A stretch of 16,675 nucleotides of DNA from Nioella sp964229645 (GCF_964229645.1 NZ_CAXREX010000203.1:1-16675); one strand, 5' to 3'. Counted from the stretch's first letter, positions 6,436 to 14,308 are shown. The notes: generated by a model from the letters alone, not told the origin. Numbers and translations are program-made.

Positions 6436-7515
6436 ATGGACATCGTGCCCCTCTTGGACCGGATCGGAGAGCCGCAGGCCGCGGCGCTCTTTGGCCTGAT
6501 CACCGGGCTTATCTTCGGGATCGCGGCACAGCGTTCCTCGTTCTGCCTGCGCGCCTCGGTGGTGGAGTTTGCCCATGGACGGCTTGGCAGCCGCATGGCG
6601 GTCTGGCTTCTGGCCTTTTCCACGGCGGTGGTCTGGACGCAGATGGCGGAACTGTCGGGCATGATGCGGGCCGAGGATGCGCGGATGATGGCGGTGCCGG
6701 GGTCGATCTCGGGCGCGGTCGTGGGCGGGCTTCTGTTCGGCGCGGGCATGGTCATGGCGCGGGGCTGTTCCGGACGCCTTCTGGTGCTGGCAGCGACGGG
6801 AAACATGCGTTCCGTCGTCTCGGGGCTGGTCTTCGCGGTGGTGGCCCAGATGGCGCTGCAAGGCTGGCTTGCGCCGGTGCGCAACTGGATCGCCGGCCTG
6901 TGGATCACGCCCGGCGGCACCAACTTCAACCTTCTGACCAGCCTGCACCTGCCGCAGCAGTCGGGCTTCGTCATCGGGCTGGCCTTTGCCCTGGCGGCCC
7001 TGTGGCTGGCGCGGAAGAACCGGGTGTCGTTGCGTGTGCTCTTTACCGCGTCGGGCGTCGGCTTCGCCGTGGCGGCGGGTTGGGTTCTGACCTATTCGCT
7101 GAGCCAGGTGGCCTTCGACCCGGTGCAGGTGGAAAGCGCCACTTTCACCGGCCCTTCGGCCAACACGCTGATGTTCTTCCTGACCTCCAGCCCGGTGCTG
7201 GAATTCGACATCGGCCTGGTGCCCGGCGTCTTCCTTGGGGCATTCCTGTCGGCGGCCTGGGGGCGTGAATTGAAGCTTCAGGGCTTTGAGGGGGCAGGCA
7301 GCATGAGCCGCGCGCTGATCGGGGCGGCCTTCATGGGCATGGGCGGTATGCTGGCCGGGGGCTGTGCGATCGGGGCGGGCGTGACCGGCGGCTCGATCTT
7401 CGTGGGAACGGCGTGGCTGGCGCTTTTCTGCATGTGGATCGGCGGCATGGCGACCAGCTGGCTGCTGGACCAGCGCGGCGCGGTCGCTCAGCCCGGGCTG
7501 CACGTCCCGCATTGA
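6436..7515 (+). CDS. YeeE/YedE family (TsuA-like) sulfur-compound transporter
   Basis: The protein has 359 residues, nearly all hydrophobic helices. The family includes TsuA/YeeE, which takes up thiosulfate through a relay of cysteines. All three signature cysteines are present: C37 in AQRSSFCLRA, C111 in MARGCSGRL, and C310 in LAGGCAIGAGVTGGS. The repeat of the GCx(S/A)G pattern in the two halves is typical. The ATG at 6436 has AAGGAG with 7-base spacing. The gene is alone on its strand. No TusA-like (YeeD) partner lies next to it, so a thiosulfate substrate is inferred from the family. Related members may move other sulfur or selenium species. Confidence 0.88.
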   Translation: MDIVPLLDRIGEPQAAALFGLITGLIFGIAAQRSSFCLRASVVEFAHGRLGSRMAVWLLAFSTAVVWTQMAELSGMMRAEDARMMAVPGSISGAVVGGLLFGAGMVMARGCSGRLLVLAATGNMRSVVSGLVFAVVAQMALQGWLAPVRNWIAGLWITPGGTNFNLLTSLHLPQQSGFVIGLAFALAALWLARKNRVSLRVLFTASGVGFAVAAGWVLTYSLSQVAFDPVQVESATFTGPSANTLMFFLTSSPVLEFDIGLVPGVFLGAFLSAAWGRELKLQGFEGAGSMSRALIGAAFMGMGGMLAGGCAIGAGVTGGSIFVGTAWLALFCMWIGGMATSWLLDQRGAVAQPGLHVPH

Positions 7516-7516
7516 A

Positions 7517-7540
7517 AAAGCCGCCCCGGAGGGCGGCTTT
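7517..7540. terminator. Bidirectional terminator, yeeE-like / hss
   Basis: A 10-bp stem (7517-7526 with 7531-7540) has a CGGA loop. It sits immediately after the YeeE stop and 13 bp beyond the end of the converging homospermidine synthase gene. A-tract on the left and T-rich sequence on the right suit termination from both sides. Confidence 0.8.
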
Positions 7541-7553
7541 CCATCTGTCTTTT

Positions 7554-8969
7554 TCAGCTGGCCAGAACGTTGCGGAAGGCCCAGGGTTCGTTCTCGTCGA
7601 TATCCTCTGGGAACAGCTCCCACCGGTCCTGAAGCGGGGTCCAGTCGGTGTAGTGGGCTTCCACCGGGCCGAGATAGGGCCGCTGCACTTCGAGGCAGCG
7701 GGCATGGTCCATCTCGTCGGCTTCCACGATGCCGGCATTGGGGTTTTCCAGCGCCCAGACCATCCCGGCCAGGACAGCGGACGTCACCTGAAGCCCGGTG
7801 GCGTTCTGGTAGGGGGCCAGGTCGCGGGTTTCCTCGTTGGATAGGCGCGAGCCGAACCACATGGCGTTTTTCTCATGGCCGTAGAGCAGCACGCCAAGCT
7901 CGTCGATGCCTTCGACGATCTCGTCCTCGGTCAGGATGTGATGCCTGGTCTGCTGACGGCCCGATCCGAACATCTCGTGCAGGGACAGGACCGCGTCGTC
8001 GCATGGGTGGTAGGCATAGTGGCAGGTCGGGCGGAACTCTGGCGCAGCGGCATCGCCGACCGTGTAGTAGTCCGAGATCGAGATCGCCTCGTTATGGGTC
8101 ACGAGAAAGCCGAACTGCGGGCCCGGCGTCGGGCACCAGGTGTGGACGCGGGTGATCGCGCCGGGCCGTTCCAGCCAGATGCCCGCAAGGCAGCCGGTTT
8201 CATGGGTGTGGCCGTTTTCGGGGAACCAGGGTTCATGGGTGCCCCAGCCAAGCTCGGCCGGCTGGAAGCCTTCGGAAATGAAGCCCTCGACGGACCAGGT
8301 GTTGACGAAGACCCCGCGCGGGCGCGGCACGCGGCGGGCCTGCGTGTCGCGTTCGGCGATATGCACGCCTTTCACGCCGAGGCTTTGCATCAGCTTGCCC
8401 CAACCGGCCCGATCCGTCGGGGCGGCCACGTCGCGGCCGGTATCCCTGGCCAGCGTCAGAAGCGCCTCTTTCACGAACCAGCTGACCATGCCGGGGTTTG
8501 CGCCGCAGCAGCTGACCGCCGTAGTGCCGCCGGGATTGGCGGCCTTCTCATCGCGCACCTTCTGGCGCAGGGCGTAGTTGGTGCGCGCGGCATTGTCGGT
8601 GGTGCCGAAATAGTAGCCCGCCCAGGGCTCGACCACGGTGTCGATATAGGGCACCCCGATTTCACGGCAGAAGCGCATGAGATCGAGTGACGAGGTATCG
8701 ACGCTGAGATTGACGCAGAACCCCTTGCCGGGTTCCAGCAGGGCGCCCAGAACCTCGCGGTAGTTCTCTGGCGTCAGGGCGGTGGTCACGTGATTGATCT
8801 TGTGCTGACGCAGGAAGTTGGCCTGGTTCTCGTCGGGTTCGATCACGGTGAACAGGTCGGCGTCATAGTCGAAGTGACGTTCGATCAGCGGCCAGGTGCC
8901 TTTTCCGATCGAGCCGAAGCCGATCATCACGATGGGGCCGTCGATACGTGCATAGACTGGATGGGTCAT
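7554..8969 (-). CDS. hss: Homospermidine synthase
   Basis: The enzyme uses NAD+ as a prosthetic hydride carrier to join two putrescines (or putrescine and spermidine) into sym-homospermidine, a main polyamine of many alphaproteobacteria. Its 471 residues match the Blastochloris viridis type. Visible features are the Rossmann glycine motif MIGFGSIGKGT (15-25), VDTSSLDLMRFC (90-101), SCCGANPGMVS (153-163), and the Trp/Glu-containing active-site segment NTWSVEGFISEG (223-234). The ATG at 8969 has AAGGA with 8-base spacing. It lies downstream of the rpsD terminator on the same strand with only about 37 bp between, so its promoter is not obvious. Confidence 0.95.
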   Translation of the reverse strand: MTHPVYARIDGPIVMIGFGSIGKGTWPLIERHFDYDADLFTVIEPDENQANFLRQHKINHVTTALTPENYREVLGALLEPGKGFCVNLSVDTSSLDLMRFCREIGVPYIDTVVEPWAGYYFGTTDNAARTNYALRQKVRDEKAANPGGTTAVSCCGANPGMVSWFVKEALLTLARDTGRDVAAPTDRAGWGKLMQSLGVKGVHIAERDTQARRVPRPRGVFVNTWSVEGFISEGFQPAELGWGTHEPWFPENGHTHETGCLAGIWLERPGAITRVHTWCPTPGPQFGFLVTHNEAISISDYYTVGDAAAPEFRPTCHYAYHPCDDAVLSLHEMFGSGRQQTRHHILTEDEIVEGIDELGVLLYGHEKNAMWFGSRLSNEETRDLAPYQNATGLQVTSAVLAGMVWALENPNAGIVEADEMDHARCLEVQRPYLGPVEAHYTDWTPLQDRWELFPEDIDENEPWAFRNVLAS

Positions 8970-9005
8970 GGGGCAGGTTCCTTCAGCGAAAAAGACCGGG
9001 AAACG

Positions 9006-9039
9006 AAAAAGGGGCCGCGCCGGATGTCGGCGCGGCCCC
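9006..9039 (-). terminator. rpsD intrinsic terminator
   Basis: A 12-bp GC-rich perfect stem (9011-9022 with 9028-9039, loop GATGT) is followed on the minus strand by TTTTT. It sits about 23 bp after the rpsD stop and 37 bp before the hss start. Confidence 0.88.
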
Positions 9040-9062
9040 CGTATTTCGGCGCGTCAGAACGC

Positions 9063-9683
9063 TTAGTTCTGAGCGTAGTATTCGATGACCAGGTTCGGTT
9101 CCATCATCACCGGATACGGCACGTCGGCCAGGCCGGGCGCGCGCACGAAGGTGGCGGTCATCTTGGAATGGTCTGCGTCGATGTAGTCCGGCACATCACG
9201 CTCGGCCAGCTGAACGGCTTCGAGAAGGACGGCCATCTGCTTGGAACGATCGCGGACCTCGATCACGTCACCCTCTTTCACGCGGTAGGAGGGGATGTTC
9301 ACGCGCTTGCCGTTCACGGTCACGTGGCCGTGGTTCACGAACTGGCGGGCGGCGAAGACGGTCGGCACGAACTTGGCGCGGTAGACCACTGCGTCCAGGC
9401 GGCTTTCCAGCAGGCCGATCAGGTTTTCACCGGTGTCGCCCTTGCGGCGCTCGGCGTCCGAGAAGATGCGGCGGAACTGCTTTTCCGTCAGGTCGCCGTA
9501 GTAGCCCTTGAGCTTCTGCTTGGCGCGCAGCTGCAGACCGAAGTCGCTGAGCTTGCCCTTGCGGCGCTGGCCGTGCTGGCCGGGGCCGTATTCGCGGCGG
9601 TTGACGGGGGATTTCGGGCGACCCCAGATGTTTTCACCCATCCGGCGGTCAATTTTGTACTTGGCAGAGGTGCGTTTGGTCAC
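9063..9683 (-). CDS. rpsD: 30S ribosomal protein S4
   Basis: S4 is a primary 16S rRNA-binding protein that nucleates 30S assembly. It has 206 residues, starting MTKRTSAKYKIDRRMGENIW. The S4 RNA-binding domain is at about 94-155 (ESRLDAVVYRAKFVPT through VNGKRVNIPSYRVKEGDVIEV). There is no cysteine, so this is the zinc-free form, as usual in alphaproteobacteria. The start is GTG at 9683 with a strong AAGGAG 8-9 bases upstream. The frame is open to 9764, but the extra 27 codons encode the structured leader and are not S4-like. The gene stands alone, away from the alpha operon. Confidence 0.97.
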   Translation of the reverse strand: MTKRTSAKYKIDRRMGENIWGRPKSPVNRREYGPGQHGQRRKGKLSDFGLQLRAKQKLKGYYGDLTEKQFRRIFSDAERRKGDTGENLIGLLESRLDAVVYRAKFVPTVFAARQFVNHGHVTVNGKRVNIPSYRVKEGDVIEVRDRSKQMAVLLEAVQLAERDVPDYIDADHSKMTATFVRAPGLADVPYPVMMEPNLVIEYYAQN

Positions 9684-9706
9684 CGTCTGATCTCCTTCTT
9701 TGGTCC

Positions 9707-9779
9707 GCAGCCCGCGGGGGCCGCTATGAAGGGCGTTGTCCTCTGGCTTTCGCCTGACAGGCATCCCCTTGCGGGGGCC
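9707..9779 (-). promoter_or_regulatory. Structured rpsD 5' leader, three hairpins
   Basis: Read on the minus strand, three stem-loops follow each other. First, 9760-9779: GGC/GCC plus CCCC/GGGG with a two-base bulge and a GCAA loop. Second, 9745-9754: GGC/GCC with a GAAA loop. Third, 9707-9713 with 9718-9724: seven pairs including one G-U, loop CCGC. The last ends about 10 bases before the Shine-Dalgarno. Many r-protein genes carry such leaders for autoregulation; I know of no named S4 leader of this shape in alphaproteobacteria. The structure is seen, the function inferred. Confidence 0.45.
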
Positions 9780-9788
9780 ACCAACACC

Positions 9789-9817
9789 AATGAAAACCCC
9801 GGCAATCGCTTGCCGGG
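9789..9817 (-). terminator. Terminator of the Hint-domain gene
   Basis: An 8-bp perfect stem (9798-9805 with 9810-9817, TCGC loop on the plus strand) is followed on the minus strand by G-TTTT. It lies about 32 bp after the Hint gene stop and separates that gene from the rpsD leader. Confidence 0.75.
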
Positions 9818-9849
9818 ATGGGCGGCTTTTACAGCCTCTGTCGGGGGAG

Positions 9850-10920
9850 TCAATGCCTGAAGGCGGTGCGGTGCAACCCGTGCATCAAAATCGCCGCTTC
9901 GGCCTTGTCCAGCATGCGCCGGGCCGGAGCGCCATAGTTGAACGGATCGTCTTCCAGGTCGGGAAAGAACGACAGCAGGCTGCGCCGCTGCGCCGGGTCG
10001 AGGTGGTGCAGGCCCATGAAACCGGGATGGAAGGTCTCGACCTCAAGCCCGTTGGCCCAGATCACCTCGTGCTTTTCAAGCATCAGGTGAATGTACCAGG
10101 TTTCGCGCAGGCCATGATCCACGGTGATCATGCGATCACCCACGAGGTCGCGCGCGGAAACCAGAACCTCGTCCTCGCCCCACAGGTCGCGCGCGACGGC
10201 GCCTGACAGGATCACCCGGTGATCGGGGGATACAACAAGGTCACCATCCGGGCGGTAAAGGCCGAGCGCCCCTTCGCGGATGCGGATCGGACGCTGGTCG
10301 GGCATGGCAAAGAGCCGCGCGCCGGACATGCGGCGCTGGCCGGTCCAGACAACTTCTTGCGGGCCACTGTCACGCGTCTGCAGCCGGTCGCCCGGGCCGA
10401 GATCTTCGATGGAGACATCGCCCGCCTCGGTGCGCAGGCGGGTGCCCGGCGTGAAGCAGATGACCGAAGAGGTTTCCGTCTGTGCCAGGGGGCGGGGCTG
10501 GTTCACGCGCACGATCGAGAGATCACGGTTCGTGGGCGGGATCGTTTCGGGAAAGATCAGGATCGGCATGCGCCCGCCATCGGCGGCGACCGGGACCACC
10601 GTGAAGAAGCGGTTTCCGTCGGCAACGATGAAGGCATCGGCGAAGAGGGGATCGGCATCTTCGGCGGCAAGCTGTCCCGGGGTGGGCGCCGGGTGATGCA
10701 TCAGTTTGCGCACCACCCGCGCGGCCCGTGCACGGAGCTCGGCGTGATCCTGGCTGACTCCCAGGAGCAGCGCGGCGCCATCGCCTTCCAGAGGAAGAGC
10801 ATGGCCATGCCAGCGCCAGGTCATCCCTTCGGCCAGTTCGTTGTTCTTATCCGCCGGTACGCCGTCGATCAGGGTTTGCGACCATGAGATCATGGTCAGG
10901 CCCCGATAGCCCGTGCTCAT
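9850..10920 (-). CDS. Hint (hedgehog/intein) domain protein
   Basis: The protein has 356 residues. An N-terminal region of about 150 residues has no family I recognise. It is joined to a Hint_2-type autoprocessing domain, common in Rhodobacteraceae. The domain starts at the nucleophile-type C155 in SSVICFTPGTRLRT, followed by VSIEDLGPGDRL (169-180), block-B-like VVSPDHRVIL (229-238, H234) and the terminal YIHLMLEKHEVIWANGLEVE (276-295). Family knowledge suggests an N-S acyl shift at C155 that could cleave or ligate the N-terminal part. Secretion is often assumed for the family, but no signal peptide is visible. The start is uncertain: ATG at 10920 (weak AAGAAG) or Met10 at 10893. Confidence 0.85.
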   Translation of the reverse strand: MSTGYRGLTMISWSQTLIDGVPADKNNELAEGMTWRWHGHALPLEGDGAALLLGVSQDHAELRARAARVVRKLMHHPAPTPGQLAAEDADPLFADAFIVADGNRFFTVVPVAADGGRMPILIFPETIPPTNRDLSIVRVNQPRPLAQTETSSVICFTPGTRLRTEAGDVSIEDLGPGDRLQTRDSGPQEVVWTGQRRMSGARLFAMPDQRPIRIREGALGLYRPDGDLVVSPDHRVILSGAVARDLWGEDEVLVSARDLVGDRMITVDHGLRETWYIHLMLEKHEVIWANGLEVETFHPGFMGLHHLDPAQRRSLLSFFPDLEDDPFNYGAPARRMLDKAEAAILMHGLHRTAFRH

Positions 10921-10936
10921 TGCTTCTTGCCTGTTT

Positions 10937-11034
10937 TTTATGCCGCTTCCGCCGCCCTGTCCGGTGATTCTAACAAAGGCGAATCACCTTGGGAAGAGGG
11001 TGATTCGGATCCGATTCGGAAAAATGCGAATCGG
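10937..11034 (-). promoter_or_regulatory. Hint-gene upstream region: phased inverted repeats with five GANTC sites
   Basis: On the plus strand GGTGATTC occurs at 10963-10970 and 10999-11006, and its inverse GAATCACC at 10981-10988, exactly 18 bp apart. A further palindrome CCGATTCG / CGAATCGG is at 11011-11018 / 11027-11034. Each arm contains GATTC or GAATC, giving five GANTC sites (10966, 10981, 11002, 11013, 11028). A minus-strand -10-like CATAAA is at 10937-10942, placing the nearest repeat at the -35 region. The pattern suggests operators, possibly methylation-sensitive. Confidence 0.5.
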
Positions 11035-11038
11035 GACG

Positions 11039-11956
11039 TCAGAATTGCAGGTCGACGGTCAGCGACCCGACGGTCTGGCCTTCCGGCTGACCGACGAATT
11101 CCTCTGACAGGTAGGTCAGCCCGTAGAAGATGTTGGAGAAGCCGACCGCGTAGTTCATCCCGGCCCTGAGGCGATAGCGGGTGTCCTCGGGCACGTAGCC
11201 CCTGTCCGCGGGCAGATAGCGGGAACTGTCCACCCAGGCAACGTCGCCGCCGATCAGGACAGACAGGCCGTAATCGGATTCGCTGTCGATGGCGCTGATC
11301 CGGTGGCCCGTGGTCACGTCGCGCACGCGCAGGCCGCCCAGGCCGTAATTGCCGAAGGTCAGGTCAAAGCCCATTCGGGCCAGCGTTTCGACACCGGCCT
11401 GAAGTTCGACAAAGGGGCGCAGGCGGGTTCCGCCAAGGTCGAATTCACGTCCAAGTTCGAATGTGCCGTGCAGGTAGATGCCGTTTTCAACCTGGAAGTT
11501 CTCCACGTTCGGGATCGGCATGCTGAGCGCATCGTGAACGGTTTCCTGAAGGCTGCGAATGCCGGTCTGGTCGCCCATGCCGACGATGTCGAGCCCGAGT
11601 GACGCCTCGAACCCCGCGAAGCCGAAATGCGTGTGGGCGCCAACCGAAAGAACCCCTGCATAGAGCCTGTCGCCTGCCGCCGGGTTGGCGATATTGGCCG
11701 GCGTGATGACCTCGCCCCGGAAGCGATATTCCATGATCTCGCCCATCCGAAGAGGCAGTTGCCCGGTCCATTCCGCACCGCGCAGGGTGCTGACACCGTA
11801 GCTGCCGGACCGCCAGCGGTCGCGGCGATCACCGATCATGTCATTGGTAAAGAGCCTTGCCTGCCCCAGTTCCGTGCGTTCCTGGGCCGACAGGGTGCTC
11901 GGCATCCCGGAAAGCAAACAGATAATGAGGGCAGTCCGCCCTGTTCCTTGCCACAT
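11039..11956 (-). CDS. LpxR-like outer-membrane lipid A deacylase (DUF2219)
   Basis: The protein has 305 residues. A signal peptide (about 1-24, cleaved after STLSA) precedes a beta-barrel ending in aromatic TVDLQF, the usual outer-membrane signature. LpxR removes the 3'-acyloxyacyl chain of lipid A in the outer leaflet. Family catalytic features are present: LFTNDMIGDRRDRWRSGSY, with the Asn-Asp pair (N38-D39) and downstream serines, and QETVHDAL with the conserved His (H141). The start is the ATG at 11956, seven bases after GAGG; a GTG one codon upstream is also in frame. It follows nrdJ on the same strand after an 84-bp gap. The substrate in this organism is unknown. Confidence 0.82.
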   Translation of the reverse strand: MWQGTGRTALIICLLSGMPSTLSAQERTELGQARLFTNDMIGDRRDRWRSGSYGVSTLRGAEWTGQLPLRMGEIMEYRFRGEVITPANIANPAAGDRLYAGVLSVGAHTHFGFAGFEASLGLDIVGMGDQTGIRSLQETVHDALSMPIPNVENFQVENGIYLHGTFELGREFDLGGTRLRPFVELQAGVETLARMGFDLTFGNYGLGGLRVRDVTTGHRISAIDSESDYGLSVLIGGDVAWVDSSRYLPADRGYVPEDTRYRLRAGMNYAVGFSNIFYGLTYLSEEFVGQPEGQTVGSLTVDLQF

Positions 11957-11972
11957 CACTTTGCCTCGTCTC

Positions 11973-11998
11973 AGCGACTTTTGTTTTGTCGCTTTATA
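11973..11998 (-). promoter_or_regulatory. Inverted repeat at the LpxR-like gene promoter
   Basis: AGCGAC (11973-11978) and GTCGCT (11988-11993) form a 6-bp inverted repeat with a 9-base AT-rich spacer. A minus-strand TATAAA (11993-11998) abuts it, so a start site would fall inside the repeat. This fits an operator or a short leader hairpin. No convincing -35 hexamer is seen. Confidence 0.3.
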
Positions 11999-12040
11999 TT
12001 TCGAAATTACGGCAAAACTATCACAGCGATACGGACAGGG

Positions 12041-14308
12041 CTAGGCGCACTTCGAATGGCCGCAGCTCGGGCAGGTCATGCAGCCTTCGACCATGCGCAT
12101 CCCGAACTCGCCGCAGGACGGGCAGGCCGGCCCGCGCGGATTGGGGGCGCCAACGGCCATGACCTGGGCCTGCGGGTCGGATTTCAGGCCCATGCCCTCG
12201 CCGTCGATGAAACCGATGGCAATGAGGTGGCGTTCGATCACGCCGCCAATCGCGGCCAGGATCGACGGCACGTATTTGCCCTGCATCCAGGCCCCGCCGC
12301 GCGGGTCGAACACGGCCTTCAGTTCCTCGACCACGAAGGAAATGTCACCGCCGCGCCGGAACACGGCCGAGATCATCCGGGTCAGCGCCACGGTCCAGGC
12401 GAAATGTTCCATGTTCTTCGAGTTGATGAAGATCTCGAAAGGCCGCCGCCGTCCGCCGACGATGATGTCATTGATGGTGATGTAGATCGCGTGGTTCGAG
12501 TCCGGCCATTTCAGCTTGTAGGTGTGGCCTTCCAGTTCCTGCGGGCGATCGAGCGGCTCGGCGATATAGACCACTTCGCCATCCGTTGCCGCGGCGGGGG
12601 CCTTGTCTTCGGATTCCGACACGCTCAGCACGCTGCCCGTCACGTCATTGGGGCGGTAGGTGGTGCAACCTTTGCAGCCCAGGTCCCAGGCCTGCATGTA
12701 GACGTCCTTGAACGCCTCGAAGCTGATATCCTCGGGGCAGTTGATGGTCTTGGAGATGCTGGAATCCACCCATTTCTGGGCGGCCGCCTGCATCTTTACA
12801 TGGGCAGAGGGATCGAGCGTCTGCGCATTGACGAAATAGTCGGGCAGGGGGGCATCGCCCTTGAGATCACGCCACATCTTCACGGCATAGTCGACAACTT
12901 CTTCCTCGGTCCGGCTGCCGTCGCGCTGCAAGACCTTGCGGGTATAGGCATAGGCGAAGACCGGTTCGATCCCCGAACTGACATTGCCCGCGTAGAGGGA
13001 AATCGTCCCCGTGGGCGCGATCGAGGTCAGCAGCGCATTGCGAATGCCGTGCTTGCGGATGTCGTCGCGCAGGGCCTCGTCCATGTTCTGCATGTTGCCA
13101 GAGGCGAGGAATGCATCGGCATCAAAGAGCGGAAAGGCCCCGCGTTCCTTGGCGAGCGCGACCGACGCGCGGTAGGCGGCATGCGCGATCTGGCGCATCC
13201 AGCCTTCGGTCTGGCGCGCGGCCTCGTCCGAGCCGTAACGCAGGCCGAGCATCAGCAGAGCATCGGCCAGCCCCGTGACCCCGAGCCCGATCCGGCGCTT
13301 GGCCTGGGCTTCCTGCGCCTGTGCCTCCAGCGGGAAGCGTGACGCGTCGACCACGTTGTCCATCATCCGCACGGCGACCGAGACCAGGTCCTCCAGCGCG
13401 TCTTCATCCAGCCGCGCCGCGTCCGTGAACGGGCCCGATACCAGCCGCGCGAGGTTCACCGAGCCCAGGAGGCAGGCCCCGTAGGGCGGCAGGGGCTGCT
13501 CGCCGCAGGGGTTGGTGGCGGCAATGGTTTCGCAATAGCCCAGATTGTTGGCGGTGTTGATGCGGTCGATGAAGATGACGCCCGGCTCGGCGTAGTCGTA
13601 GGTCGACTGCATGATCCGGTTCCACAGGTCGCGCGCCTGAACGGTGCGGTACACCTTTCCGCCGAAGATCAGGTCCCAGGACCCGTCTGCCTTCACCGCT
13701 TCCATGAAGGGATCGGTAACCAGCACCGACATGTTGAACATGCGCAGGCGGGCCGGGTCAGACTTGGCGGTGATGAAATCCTCGATATCGGGGTGATCGC
13801 ACCGCATCGTCGCCATCATCGCGCCGCGACGGCTGCCTGCCGACATGATCGTGCGGCACATCGCGTCCCACACGTCCATGAAGCTGAGCGGCCCCGAGGC
13901 GTCCGCTGCCACGCCATGCACATCCGCGCCCTTGGGACGGATGGTCGAGAAGTCGTAGCCGATCCCGCCGCCCTGCTGCATGGTCAGGGCCGCTTCGCGC
14001 AGGTGCTCGAAAATCCCCGAAAGGCTGTCGGGCACCGTGCCCATGACGAAGCAGTTGAAGAGCGTGACGTTGCGCCCCGTGCCCGCGCCTGCCGTGATCC
14101 GGCCTGCGGGCAGGTACTTGAAGTCCTCCAGCGCCGCGTAGAAGCGGTCTTCCCACTGGTCGGGGTCTTTCTCGACCACGGCAAGCGCCCGGGCGATTCG
14201 CCGCCAGCTGTCCTCGACCGTCTGGTCGATCGGCGTGCCATCGGCCTGCTTGAGCCGGTATTTCATGTCCCAGATGGCTTCGGCAATCGGGGCGGAAAAG
14301 CGGCTCAT
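12041..14308 (-). CDS. nrdJ: Adenosylcobalamin-dependent ribonucleotide reductase, class II
   Basis: NrdJ reduces ribonucleotides to deoxyribonucleotides with a radical made from adenosylcobalamin, so dNTP synthesis here needs B12 but not oxygen. It has 755 residues. The redox pair is C86 (LFNCFVMG) and C279 (PYGACLLGSVNL). The catalytic NPCGEQPL gives N266, thiyl C268 and E270. SIAPTGTISLYAGNVSSGIEP (429-449) is the phosphate-binding region. A TSCPD-type domain (about 590-690) and a C-terminal cysteine tail (C729, C732, C743, C746, C749, C754) follow; the tail probably re-reduces the active site. There is no N-terminal ATP cone. The ATG at 14308 has a modest GGAT upstream. The gene is divergent from DUF1489. 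Confidence 0.96.
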   Translation of the reverse strand: MSRFSAPIAEAIWDMKYRLKQADGTPIDQTVEDSWRRIARALAVVEKDPDQWEDRFYAALEDFKYLPAGRITAGAGTGRNVTLFNCFVMGTVPDSLSGIFEHLREAALTMQQGGGIGYDFSTIRPKGADVHGVAADASGPLSFMDVWDAMCRTIMSAGSRRGAMMATMRCDHPDIEDFITAKSDPARLRMFNMSVLVTDPFMEAVKADGSWDLIFGGKVYRTVQARDLWNRIMQSTYDYAEPGVIFIDRINTANNLGYCETIAATNPCGEQPLPPYGACLLGSVNLARLVSGPFTDAARLDEDALEDLVSVAVRMMDNVVDASRFPLEAQAQEAQAKRRIGLGVTGLADALLMLGLRYGSDEAARQTEGWMRQIAHAAYRASVALAKERGAFPLFDADAFLASGNMQNMDEALRDDIRKHGIRNALLTSIAPTGTISLYAGNVSSGIEPVFAYAYTRKVLQRDGSRTEEEVVDYAVKMWRDLKGDAPLPDYFVNAQTLDPSAHVKMQAAAQKWVDSSISKTINCPEDISFEAFKDVYMQAWDLGCKGCTTYRPNDVTGSVLSVSESEDKAPAAATDGEVVYIAEPLDRPQELEGHTYKLKWPDSNHAIYITINDIIVGGRRRPFEIFINSKNMEHFAWTVALTRMISAVFRRGGDISFVVEELKAVFDPRGGAWMQGKYVPSILAAIGGVIERHLIAIGFIDGEGMGLKSDPQAQVMAVGAPNPRGPACPSCGEFGMRMVEGCMTCPSCGHSKCA

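Noticed and set aside
6403..7860. 485-codon open frame on the minus strand
   Set aside because: It is antisense to the YeeE-like gene, crosses its terminator, and is dominated by Arg/His/Gln/Pro.
9684..9764. N-terminal extension of rpsD by 27 codons
   Set aside because: The GTG at 9683 has a strong Shine-Dalgarno and gives the standard 206-residue S4. The extension overlaps the structured leader.
11627..13342. 571-codon open frame on the plus strand
   Set aside because: It is antisense to the LpxR-like gene and nrdJ, both of which have clear family motifs. Its composition is that of a shadow frame.
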